This document shows, piece after piece, positions 23,361 through 33,200 of a stretch of 64,000 bases of DNA (positions within the stretch are counted from its first letter, which is position 1; every line of letters begins with the position of its first letter). A model generated the notes under the pieces. That model was given only the letters and a program-made list of their open reading frames with translations. It ran no database searches and was not told the origin of the DNA. The stretch is from Oenanthe sinensis (taxonomy: Eukaryota; Streptophyta; Magnoliopsida; Apiales; Apiaceae): assembly GCA_028671895.1 (NCBI GenBank), contig CM053796.1:23806860-23870859 (forward strand), read 5' to 3'. Position numbers and translations under genes: made by a program.

Positions 23361-23387
23361 GAAGAAGAACCATGGTATGCTGATATT

Positions 23388-24659
23388 GTGAATTATCTGG
23401 TGAGTCAAATTGCTCCACCTGAGTTGTCGCCAGCTCAAAGGAAGAAATTCATGCACGACGTCAAGTGGTTTCGTTGGGACGAGCCATATATGTTTAAACA
23501 AGGGGCTGACCAGGTTATCAAGAGGTGTGTACCCTATAGTGAGACAGACAATATTCTGAGGGATTATCATGCCACAGCTTATGGAGGCCATTATGGAGGT
23601 GAAAAGACAGCGACTCGTATTCTGCAGGCAGGATTTTATTGGCCATCACTCTTCAAGGATGCTCATCAGTTTGTAACCAGGTGTGATCGTTGCCAGCGAG
23701 TAGGCAACATTTCGAAAAGGGATGAGATGCCCCTTAATGTAATGATAGAGGTAGAAATTTTTGATGTGTGGGGGATCGACATCATGGGCCCATTCATTTC
23801 ATCATGCAATAACCAATACATCTTGCTAGCTGTGGATTACGTCTCCAAATGGGTTGAGGTCAAGGCACTTCCAACTAATGATGCCAATGTAGTGCTCAAC
23901 TTCCTTCACAAGAACATTTTCACCAGATTTGGGACTCCAAGGGTCATTATTAGCGATGAGGGTTCTCACTTTTGCAATCGGAAGTTTACTAATCTGATGG
24001 CAAGATTCAACATCAACCATCGGGTGGCGACAACGTACCACCCTCAAAGCAATGGCCAAGCTGAAGTATCAAACCGTGAGATCAAACGCATTCTGGAAAA
24101 AGTGGTAAGTCCTTCTCGTAAGGATTGGTCGTTAAAATTGGATGAAGCTGTGTGGGCTTACCGAACTGCGTTCAAAACACCTTTGGGTATGTCACCATAT
24201 CAATTTGTCTATGGAAAGGCTTGTCATCTGCCAGCAGAACTGGAACACAAGGCTTATTGGGCATTGCAGAAGCTGAATTTTGATTGTAAAGCAGCAGGAG
24301 AAAAGCGGGTGGTGCAAATCAATGAAATGGATGAGTTTCATCTACAAGCTTATGAGAATAACAAGCTCTACAAGGAAAAAGTGAAAAGATGGCATGATCG
24401 TCGGTTGACAGCAAAGGTATTTGTTCCCGGTCAATTAGTTTTATTATTTAACTCTCGTCTGCGATTGTTTCCAAGAAAACTCAAGTCAAGGTGGTCAGGA
24501 CCCTTTGTTGTGAAGACTGTGTATCCACACGGAGCTGTGGAGATTTATGAAAAGACTCCAGATCAAGCGTTTAAAGTCAATGGTCAGAGATTGAAGCCTT
24601 ATTTGGGAGAACAAGTAAATCGCGAAGCTGAAGTCGCGATTCTGTCTACCTCGGATTGA
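23388..24659 (+). CDS. int: Athila pol part 2: integrase
   Basis: 423 residues in the same frame as the RT ORF; the frame is open from just after the TAA at 23358-23360. It contains the H-H-C-C finger (YGGHYGG.. CDRCQR), the core with VWGIDIMGPF, SDEGSHF and HPQSNGQAEVSNREIKRILEK (D, D, E all present), and a C-terminal DNA-binding tail (WSGPFVVKTVYPHGAVEI). The protein would be translated only by readthrough or if the upstream stop is recent. The true N-terminus belongs to the fused polyprotein. Confidence 0.85.
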   Translation: MNYLVSQIAPPELSPAQRKKFMHDVKWFRWDEPYMFKQGADQVIKRCVPYSETDNILRDYHATAYGGHYGGEKTATRILQAGFYWPSLFKDAHQFVTRCDRCQRVGNISKRDEMPLNVMIEVEIFDVWGIDIMGPFISSCNNQYILLAVDYVSKWVEVKALPTNDANVVLNFLHKNIFTRFGTPRVIISDEGSHFCNRKFTNLMARFNINHRVATTYHPQSNGQAEVSNREIKRILEKVVSPSRKDWSLKLDEAVWAYRTAFKTPLGMSPYQFVYGKACHLPAELEHKAYWALQKLNFDCKAAGEKRVVQINEMDEFHLQAYENNKLYKEKVKRWHDRRLTAKVFVPGQLVLLFNSRLRLFPRKLKSRWSGPFVVKTVYPHGAVEIYEKTPDQAFKVNGQRLKPYLGEQVNREAEVAILSTSD

Positions 24660-25070
24660 GGACCTGAAGTAACGTCCGGCTAAATGACGTTAACGACAGT
24701 GCTCGTGGGAGGCAACCTACGGCTTGAATGGTAATTTTTATTCTTATAACAAAGAAAAAAAAAAGAAGCAAAAACACAAAAAAAAATCAGAAATTGGACA
24801 GTAGCACCAGGGGCGGGCGCGCCTGTGCGGCTGTTCCAGAAAAATAATAAAAATATATATTAAAAAAAACAGAAAAAAACAAATTATAACAGCAGAAAAT
24901 TATTTTCTTTTCTTTCATTTTTACCACAATCCCAGCCACTCTACCTTGTTTAAAAGCCTTGACATACCCTAACCCTAACCTATTATTTACTTCCCATCTC
25001 TCATTCACACATATACATACAAATATACACGCACTTCATCTCATCTATTCACACATCTATAACTCAATCA
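24660..25070 (+). other. Spacer between integrase and the env-position ORF of E
   Basis: About 410 bases with A-rich runs, one GGCGCGCC (24816-24823) and two telomere-like CCCTAAC words near 24966-24980. A pyrimidine-rich stretch precedes the next ATG. No ORF is supported. Confidence 0.6.
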
Positions 25071-26207
25071 ATGGCACCCAAGAGATCTAGGCGCTCAGGA
25101 ACATCAAGTTCTTCTTCGAGTGGGGGAGTTGTGCCCCAATTCAATTCACCGGAGGCCCAAATTGAGTTTGCACGCTTGATGACCAAATCTGTGGTCAAGG
25201 AAAGGGGATTTATTCCGGGTGTTCTTGATGGGTCTCTAATCGCGATGATTAGTGAGCGCGGTTGGGAGACCGTGTGTGAGGCTGCGGAGGCGATACCATT
25301 GAGTATCGTTAGGGAGTTCTATGTTAATGCCAAGCAAGAGAAGAATGGGTATTCTGCAGTTCGAGGGTATGTAGTGGATTATACTCCTGCCGCTATCACT
25401 AGGGTTTTGAATTTGCCTGCACCGCAGGAGGGAGTGGAAGATTTTGGGTTGAAGACCCGTGGGGAGGTTGACCTTGAGGCCATTCTGCGGGATATGACAG
25501 TTCCCGGCACTACTTGGAAGCACAGGGCAGGCTCTACTGAGCCGGTTACCTTCTCCGCCATGGCTTTGAACCCGTATGCTAAGGCCTGGAACCTGTTTCT
25601 GTGTGCTAACATTGTGCCGTCGTCGCACACTCATGAGGTGACCGTGGATCGGGCTATTTTGTTGTGGGGTATTCTCAGCGGGCGATACATCAACCTAGGC
25701 TCCCTTATCCACATGCACATGATCCGATTTTTGCAGGGCAGTACCACTGGTGCGATTCCGTATGGCTCAGTGGTTGTTCGTCTGTGTGTTGATGTGGGTA
25801 TTCACTGGCCGGCGGAGGAACAGTTGCAACTTCCTGCGAGTGCCATTAACACGGCGGCAATAGCACGACTACTTGAATGGGACGGTGGTGTACCGCATCC
25901 CAGAGGCTTAGGGTATATTGTGGGTGGTGACATGCCACCTAGACAGCAGAGGGAGGCTAGGGCTGGATCTTCTAGGGCACCGCCAGCTGTGGCTAGTACT
26001 GGTATGGGTGAGGCTCATTTTCGGAGGTTGGCACGGCGGTTGGACGCAGTTGATGATAGGCAGCGCCGGTTTGCTACTGACCTGACTCAGGCTCTCGGTG
26101 CAGCCTTTCTGGCTACTGGTGTACAGGTCGATTGGCCTGTTTATGGAGCTGGCACTGTGTATCCACCACCGGATTCACCCGAGGAGGGTGACTCTGCTGA
26201 CGATTGA
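25071..26207 (+). CDS. Athila extra ORF (env position, plant transposon-protein domain)
   Basis: 378 residues, intact, ATG at 25071. A basic Ser-rich start (APKRSRRSGTSSSSSSGG) may be a nuclear signal. Residues about 60-220 match the pattern of the Pfam family 'putative plant transposon protein' (PF20167, from memory): REFY near 81, VRGYVVDYTPAAITRVLNLP at 97-116, and W173..F..ILSGRYINLGSLIHMHM to 217. The C-terminus (RRLARRLDAVDDRQRRF) is a short helix, then acidic. I see no signal peptide or membrane anchor, so 'envelope' is a position label only. It shares a motif pattern with the third ORFs of A and B. Confidence 0.85.
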   Translation: MAPKRSRRSGTSSSSSSGGVVPQFNSPEAQIEFARLMTKSVVKERGFIPGVLDGSLIAMISERGWETVCEAAEAIPLSIVREFYVNAKQEKNGYSAVRGYVVDYTPAAITRVLNLPAPQEGVEDFGLKTRGEVDLEAILRDMTVPGTTWKHRAGSTEPVTFSAMALNPYAKAWNLFLCANIVPSSHTHEVTVDRAILLWGILSGRYINLGSLIHMHMIRFLQGSTTGAIPYGSVVVRLCVDVGIHWPAEEQLQLPASAINTAAIARLLEWDGGVPHPRGLGYIVGGDMPPRQQREARAGSSRAPPAVASTGMGEAHFRRLARRLDAVDDRQRRFATDLTQALGAAFLATGVQVDWPVYGAGTVYPPPDSPEEGDSADD

Positions 26208-27473
26208 GGTATATCTGCACACTTTCTTTGTTTCTTGCCTTCAATGGGGACATTGAATATTTTAAGTTTGGGGGTGGGAAATGGAGATTGTAGTTAGTTG
26301 CATATAGGGCATGTAGTGGTAGTATTTGTCATGCAGTTTGTTTTAATTATCCATATCCATATAGAGCATTTTGCTTGCAACGCTTGTTCTGTTTACCATG
26401 TGAGTCCATTTTAGTTACATTTCATAGCATGCATATTTCATGATCCCTTAGGACGAGCTAATTCTGATTGTTAGGACAATGTCGAATTGAGTGTGGTATT
26501 GATGAGCAGAGGGTTGATTTACAGTCCCTATGAAATGGAATTGCATGTTTCAGAAGCATTGTCTTTACACAGTCTCATCGGTTGCTTTTGGGCGAGGTGG
26601 AGTCATGCCTATTTAGTCGTTTTAGATTTAATCGCATGTTTATATCTAGAATGGTTGTTATTCCTTTGATAATGTAAGAATACCAAAGTATAAGTTTGGG
26701 GGAAAACAGAGATTCATCCTAATTGTTAGTAATTGTCAAGTTTGGCTAGGCGTCAAATGGCTAGTAGCCGGCTCATATTTTTATGAGTAGTCTAGGGTTG
26801 GAATTGAGAATTCTCATTCTAGATTCTGTTAAAAAAAAAAAAAAAGAAGAGAGAAACCGAAAAAGAGTCAGGTGAATAATTCGAGGCAAAATTAACCAGG
26901 GTGAGCTCTTTAATACTCGGGCAATTAAGTTCAATGGGGACTTTGTGCCTAGTGACCTAAGGCTTTTTATAGTCTGGGATCCACTAACCTAACGCTCGCT
27001 ACATGGGTATTATTGTATAAGCCTTTAGGGGTCTCATCCATTGCACGGTTAAATAAGCCTATGTATTGTGTTATGTGTCGTAGTGGTGGTTTAACAATAA
27101 AGTGTGATTCCCTGTCTAACTCAAATGAATGACGGAGGTGTTTGTATGTTATGGAGTGTTTACCACTCATTCTGTTTATAAACAGGTGATTGTCTTGGCG
27201 AAAAATAGGTATGATTTTGATCTAGTGTCAGAGTATATTTGATGAGCATCGCACACACCCACGTTTCTGTTCATGTAGTACTGGTATACGGGGCTTGGTC
27301 GAGCTCTGTTTGGATGTATTGCATCTCTTTGAGGCTTGGCTTATCGATTGGTTTTGGTGAGTTCGAGGGGGTCCTTGCATTTTCATAGTAGTTGCATTCA
27401 TGCATTGCATTGCCTTAGATTGTTTAGAGTCTGTTTATGCTTGGGGACAAGCATCGGTTTAAGTTTGGGGGTG
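26208..27473 (+). other. 3' UTR of E with three polypurine tracts
   Basis: About 1.27 kb without a credible gene. The polypurine motif AAGTTTGGGGG occurs at about 26264, 26692 and 27461; only the last abuts the LTR. The first and last are preceded by perfect stems with a GGGA loop: TTCAATG..CATTGAA (26240-26257) and TGCTTG..CAAGCA (27438-27453). Confidence 0.8.
27461..27473 (+). promoter_or_regulatory. Polypurine tract of E adjoining the 3' LTR
   Basis: AAGTTTGGGGGTG directly precedes TGTTAGTGG. It is the functional plus-strand primer by position. Confidence 0.85.
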
Positions 27474-28902
27474 TGTTAGTGGACTTTTTGTCCACTATAT
27501 ACGTTCCAATTTGGCTTAAATTGATCGCTAGTGCCCAAGTATTTAGTGTCTTTTGATGTCTTTTATGTTTTTGGTGTGCAGATTACCAGGCAAAGCAGAA
27601 TTTATGAATATTTGCATAAATTGGTGGTACATGAGCTAGGAATTCAAGGGAGAAGGGTCAAGGCTTGAGTTGAGACCAAGAGAAAGTGAGACGACTCGCT
27701 AAAGAAGCAACTAGGAAGGAAAATCAATTCCGGGCAGAAAGGGCAGGCGCGCCTTCCCCTCTACAGGCGCGCCCTCCCCTCTACAGGCGCGCCCGCGCTC
27801 TATTAATGAGGCGCGCCCGCGCCCTGTCAAGCGCCCCCGCGCTCCAGCCGACTTCAGTTGCTGATTTTTGCAGTTGGTCCGTTTCAAAGCCCAGGAAGCA
27901 GCAAGCCCATGGATCATTATTTTATGTAACCTAGTATGAAGACATAAGGATGATTATTAGTATTTTATCTATCAAGCAATTAAAGAAGCAAGTAGGGTTT
28001 TTATTATCGTACAAGAGGACAAAGTACTTTGTGAGCCGTCAGGCTATTTTTCTTTCGTAATTTTCATCACGTGGATTATCGGTTGTTCTTTTACTCTTGC
28101 AATTAATATCAGTAGTTTATGTATAATTGTTTATTTTACAATGTTTTCAATTGAACCCATGATGTCGACTAGTCCAATTATGGGCTAAACGTTATCATGG
28201 GGGTTTAATGGATTTTTCTATCGATTCTAGATATTGATTGTCTTTATGCCAAAGTGTGTGATTGTTATGGATATCCTAGTATGGTTAAGCTTATTCGTTG
28301 TAAATGCGTCGCGAACATTTATGATTGTTTGTTGAACCCTTGTGAATGCGAAAGTGGATCTAGGGTTTAGAACATGCCATGCTAGCATAGGTTTTTGCAT
28401 GTTAAGAGCATGTATTGATTTGTGGTGTAATTCTAACCGTCTTGCACTGACTATGTGATTTTATGGATACTTGTGCTTAAGCCAGTATGTTTTCAATCTC
28501 TATAGACATATAGGGACTAATCGTAGTGGTTGACTATTTGACTTCTATCAATTGTGGATGTTCATTAGGATGGTATGCGTACAACGAAAGTTGGCGTTTA
28601 TCAGTTTAGAGGGTCTGATCAGTTATCATCACTTTCACATGCTAGGTTGAAAAGGCATAAGATTCTAGATGAGATAGATTATGAAGTTAAAATCCCATGT
28701 TTATTTCATATAAGTAATTCGTTAAGTTTTAATTAGTAGTGTAATCAAAACTTCAATTGTTATTTTCTTAGCAGTGAAACTTAATCATACTCTGGTGTAT
28801 AAGTAAACTGAACGTAAGCAAGTCGAGTCTCTGTGGGAACGAATCCTACTTATTACTGTATTATTTGTGACCACGTTCTCTTGCGTGAATAAAGTGTGAA
28901 CA
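27474..28902 (+). repeat. 3' LTR of E (1429 bp)
   Basis: The same as the 5' LTR except for about 15 substitutions and a 20-bp tandem duplication in the GC-rich segment (near 27745-27790), which adds further GGCGCGCC copies. The length difference, 1429 against 1409, equals the duplication. Confidence 0.95.
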
Positions 28903-28907
28903 TTGCT

Positions 28908-29330
28908 CAATCTCTGTCTCCAACTCAGCAACAGACTTTGATTCTCTCCTTTTGTAGATCCTAAGCTTTTTAGGCTTCTTTGTGATTTGTTTTTCATAGT
29001 CTGGCACACCTAGTGCTTTGAGAACTTCAGTTTTCCTGCTTTCTATGAGCCCAACTGCTTTTTCTTGGAATTAAGAGTTGAATAGGTAGTTGTATAGATA
29101 TTTGACCACATCCTGTGCAGACATATGTAGCTCTTGTTCCATTCTCTTCCTTAGGGTTTCATAGGTTGAAAGAAAATCCAAGACTTGAGATTTAGTCTGA
29201 TGTTGCTCTGGATCTTCAACTGATTCCACCAAAGGATATAAGAATAGCAGTGCCTCATCACTTGGAGTAATGATTTCATCAATTAGACTTGAGGCTGCAT
29301 CCAATGGCATTCCTTCCCAAAATGTCTCAT
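28908..29330 (-). pseudogene. Third-ORF segment of C between E and B
   Basis: It encodes the segment beginning just before MPLDAASSLIDEI and running to the E insertion point. It is similar to B 33240-33665. It keeps TGG (Trp) where B has the TAG at 33662-33660, which shows that the two B ORFs were once one. One stop lies near 29068, where B has an open frame. Confidence 0.85.
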
Positions 29331-30075
29331 TGTTTTCCCAGTTGCACAAGTAGAAGGGGGGGGGGGGTTGAATACTTGTGTGTCTTTTCTGCCCGATTTA
29401 AAATCAAATTAATAACAAACTCAAACACGAAGATATGAATAAGAACTGTTTTGTATTATTGATTTGTGAATACAAAACTCTCCTAGGATGTACACAAACC
29501 CTAGCAGCTTCTCTGTGTTTATCACAGCAACTCTCTCTATCTCTATGCTCTCACAAAAATATTACTAAGACAATTATTTTCCCACACTTTTACAATTAGG
29601 TTACATAGAGTTTATATAGAGAGCTTCCTATCAACTAATAACAGAAAGATAAATTACAATAGGAATATAATTCCTAATTATTAGTTGACAGTTTCCTTGT
29701 AGAATTCTCTTTCTTTCCCATAGCATATCTGTAATTTAAATTATCTTGATCTTCGAAGACTTTCCATTCCTCTGATCTTCTGTATAGACTCTGAAATCTT
29801 CAGACTCCAATGATCTCCAGACTCTGATTAGATGTAGACTCTGATAGTTCACAGACTCTGATGGTCTATAGACTCTGACCACCTTCCAGACTCTGATCTT
29901 CATGTAGACTCTGGTTTCACTTTCTACAGAAATTCTTCTAAGTACAAATAACATGAATGTTGACTATCTAGACTCTGATTATATATTTCAGAGACTAGAA
30001 AGACTTATTACAGATAAACTAATCTAGACCCTGTTCTAGTATTTTGTACATCATCAAATGGATATATTCCTAACA
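29331..30075 (-). repeat. 3' LTR of B (745 bp)
   Basis: TGTTTTCCCAG to TTCCTAACA on the + strand. G-tract of 12. TATATAAA on the - strand at 29618-29611. It has multiple AGACTCTGA words at 29780-29930, many in inverted pairs. Confidence 0.95.
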
Positions 30076-30088
30076 ATCTCCCCCTATT
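30076..30088 (-). promoter_or_regulatory. Polypurine tract of B
   Basis: On the - strand AATAGGGGGAGAT precedes the LTR start. Confidence 0.8.
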
Positions 30089-30200
30089 TATGCTTTATAA
30101 AATGTAAGCATAAATCAAGGTTTGATGATGTCAAAACTAAAGAATAAAACTATTAATCTAGAACAGTATAAAAGAATTATAAGGGAAAAAGAATTACTTC

Positions 30201-33200
30201 TTATTTAATCTTCTCAAAAGCTGGATTATTCTTCAAAAAAGACTTTAACATATTTTCCTCCACAATTGCCAAAGCTTCACCAACAAATTTCTTCAGTTTC
30301 TTCATTTCTTCATTTGAACATTTTATTTGACAGTAAGCTGCTCTTAGGTCATTTGCATTGCTTTCTTGAGTTTTTAAGTCCTTCAACATTAGAACACTGA
30401 CTTTCCCATTCATAGGCTGAAACCCAAAGTAATGACCAACACCTTCTTGAAACTTGATTTGTTTTTCTTCTAATGGCATGACTTGATCATTTCCCTCAGC
30501 ATCAACATATTTCAAAGAGAATTTGCTCATTTGTCGATTTGCCTGTCTGTGCAGAGTCAGCTTCCTGTCAATTTCTTGAAACCATTTGTGAGTGATAGCC
30601 TCTTTGCTTTTGTTCACTTCATAAGCAATTTGCAGTAGGAATCTAATATACTGTAGCTCCTCAGCTTGTTTGAAAAAGATAAAATTTGACTGACTAATCC
30701 ACCTTACACTTCCACCTTCTAGGAAGTAAACTAGCATCTCATTTTTCACCTTTTCTGTTTCTCCCTGACCTCCTTGTACCTTTCTTTCAAAAATATTATA
30801 AACAATTTGAGCAGACACCACTTTGTTTAAATGCTTCTGGGTGATCTTCTCAAACTGCCTATCTGTCAAGGATTGAGGATCCCTGGTTAAGGTAGATGTT
30901 CTGTCAATATCTGATTCTTCAAATCCTCCAAGTCCTGTCTTGTTTTTAGCTCTAAGTTACAGATTTGATTGACTGCATTTCCAGTAAGAAGGTTCTTGAG
31001 TGTCATCAGAGTCTGATTTCTTCCTTTGCCTATCAGAGTCTGATTTAGACCCTGATTTCCCATGTCCAGTCCCTGACTGGTGTGTTTGAGTTCTTGCTAC
31101 TCCAGATTGTTTTTGTTGCACACCATCAGGACCCTTAGGACCATGAGAACTATCTCCATCATCACCATATCTCCTCCTTTTAACTCCCCTTGATTGATCC
31201 TTGCATCCCTCATCCTTATGTCTCCTGGAGGATTCACCTTGCTTCTCCTTCTCCCCCTTTTTGACATCATCATTACTAGTGACAGCCAAAAGGATCTGCT
31301 CAAGAACTGTGGAGATATTTGCCTGGGCTGCAATAACTGAATCAACCATAGTGGTCAAAGCAGAAACTGTAGTTTGAAGAGAGGCTTGAGTGGTAGTGAT
31401 AGCAGCCAGAGCATCTTTAAAAGCGACCTCTTTGGATAATTGAAGGGAGTGAATTCTGTCAAATCTTGTATTGAGAAGAGAAGTGGTATTATCAACACCA
31501 GTGAGCTTTGTTTTAATATGAGAAATGTCCTGGACCACACTGGATAATTGAGCAGCAACATCAGGCAGCTTAGCTTTAACAGCTCCATCTAAGACTTGAT
31601 CTTCTTCACCAGGATAGTAACCATGTTCCTGTTGAAAAGATTTTTTCTGAAAAGCTGGAAGCCTCTCAGATTGATGAATTGCCAAAATGCAAGCAAAAGA
31701 ATCTTTATCTGTTATTCCCCTTTGCTGTGCAGACTCCCAAGATTGGGGAAACACCTGATCAAAATATACAAAGGAGGGTGGAACTGGATCATCATCTTCA
31801 GAAGAGCACTCCTTAGCAACAGGCTCAATCTTTGTAATTGGAGGAGTAGACTCTGGCGGTGTAGACTCCGAAACTGCAAACGGGACTATAGACCCTGACT
31901 CCTCCTGAGAGTTATCAGAGACTGTAGACTCTGGAAGTCTAGCCCTTATAGGCATGATTAACAGAGGTTCTTCTGACTTCAAATTCGCAGCCTCAGGTGA
32001 AATGACAGGGTTTTCCACCATAGCCTCCATGACTCTATCTGCTCTCCTTGCTAGAGAATCCACCAAATGTAGTTGTGGTCTCTGAGTAAATGATTTCTGA
32101 GCAGCAAGAGCCTCCTCCTTCTTTCCAATCTGCACAATCAAACAGTGTGAATTTTCATCCATCCCCTGCTCCAACTCATTGGACCAACTTTGTGGAAAAT
32201 CTTGATCCCAATAAGTAAAGCTAGGTTCAGGATACCCTAATCTCTCATGCTCACAGTGGGGTTGGGCACCCACTTTCTCAAACGCATTCAGGCTCTCTAC
32301 AGCCTTTTCTACCTCTCCTTTTGCCTGGTCCAGTGCCAGCCTCTCAGATATTTTTTCACTCAATGTGGAGGGTGCACTCAATAATCCTACAAAAGAGGGG
32401 TTGAGAGATAAGAGTTGTGCTTTAATACCTGAACCACCTTGATGGAGGGGAACCCCTTCAAATGTCTGAAGGCTAGGGTTTTCCACCAAGGGGTGAGCAT
32501 CAACAGATCCTGAACCCTTACAAGCATCTTCTCTCTTTTCAGAGTCTGTTGGCTCCAGTATTCCAGTCTCAGGGTCTACTCTAGACTCTGACAGCTTCAG
32601 TATGACTTCATTAGAAGCCAGAGTCTGAGTGTTGCCATCTTGGACTGTTTGTGCATGAGACTCCCCCTCAAGGTGGATAGACTCTGACAGAATAGATTGG
32701 GAAATTTCTTCATGAGCATCCATCAGAGTCTGTCCTCCCATATCACTGGGGTTCTCATCAGCTGTTTGGTGAGTTGTCAAGGAGGGCCTAACAGCATACT
32801 CCCCTGCCCCACTATCACCCAACCTCTGACTAGGTGGTTCTTGTGTGGGTGAGGCAGACTGAGCATCCTTATCACTAGTCACCACTAGTGCACTAGTCCC
32901 ATCCTCCAACTGCCTTGCACTACCTGCTACCTCATGTTGTTCTTCAAGAATAAATGCATCCAACTTGTGATGAAAGGCCCTGAGATGGATTGCATTGATT
33001 GCCTGTGCATCTGTGAGATTGAAGAGGTCCTGCAGTTCCCTTCTTACTTTTTGAAAATAAGTGCCCTTGAATTGATCCAGTCTACTTTGGTAGGTTGGAT
33101 AGATGTATTTGTTGGCAATTGTACCTATATTATGGACAAGATAGTCAGCCACCTGTCTTGACAGAGGTTGAATTTGAGAGATCCATTGAATGGCTGTCCT

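Larger units (their letters stand above)
18083..28902 (+). mobile_element. Athila-lineage Ty3/gypsy element E, complete ends
   Basis: It is 10,820 bp with LTRs at 18083-19491 and 27474-28902, flanked by TTGCT on both sides (18078-18082 and 28903-28907). It is inserted in C's third ORF; B's uninterrupted copy of that place is near 33226-33270. Order: LTR, tRNA-Asp-type primer site, gag-pol, env-position ORF, long 3' UTR, polypurine tract, LTR. The LTRs differ by about 15 substitutions and a 20-bp duplication. Two in-frame stops and a missing protease make it defective. Confidence 0.95.

Noticed and set aside
24964..24982. Telomere-like CCCTAACCCTAACC
   Set aside because: Only about two repeats inside the Athila spacer; too short for a telomeric or interstitial telomere tract.
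27686..27934. 82-codon ORF rich in RARAL in E's 3' LTR
   Set aside because: A translation of the GGCGCGCC-rich repeat; the 5' LTR lacks an equivalent ORF.
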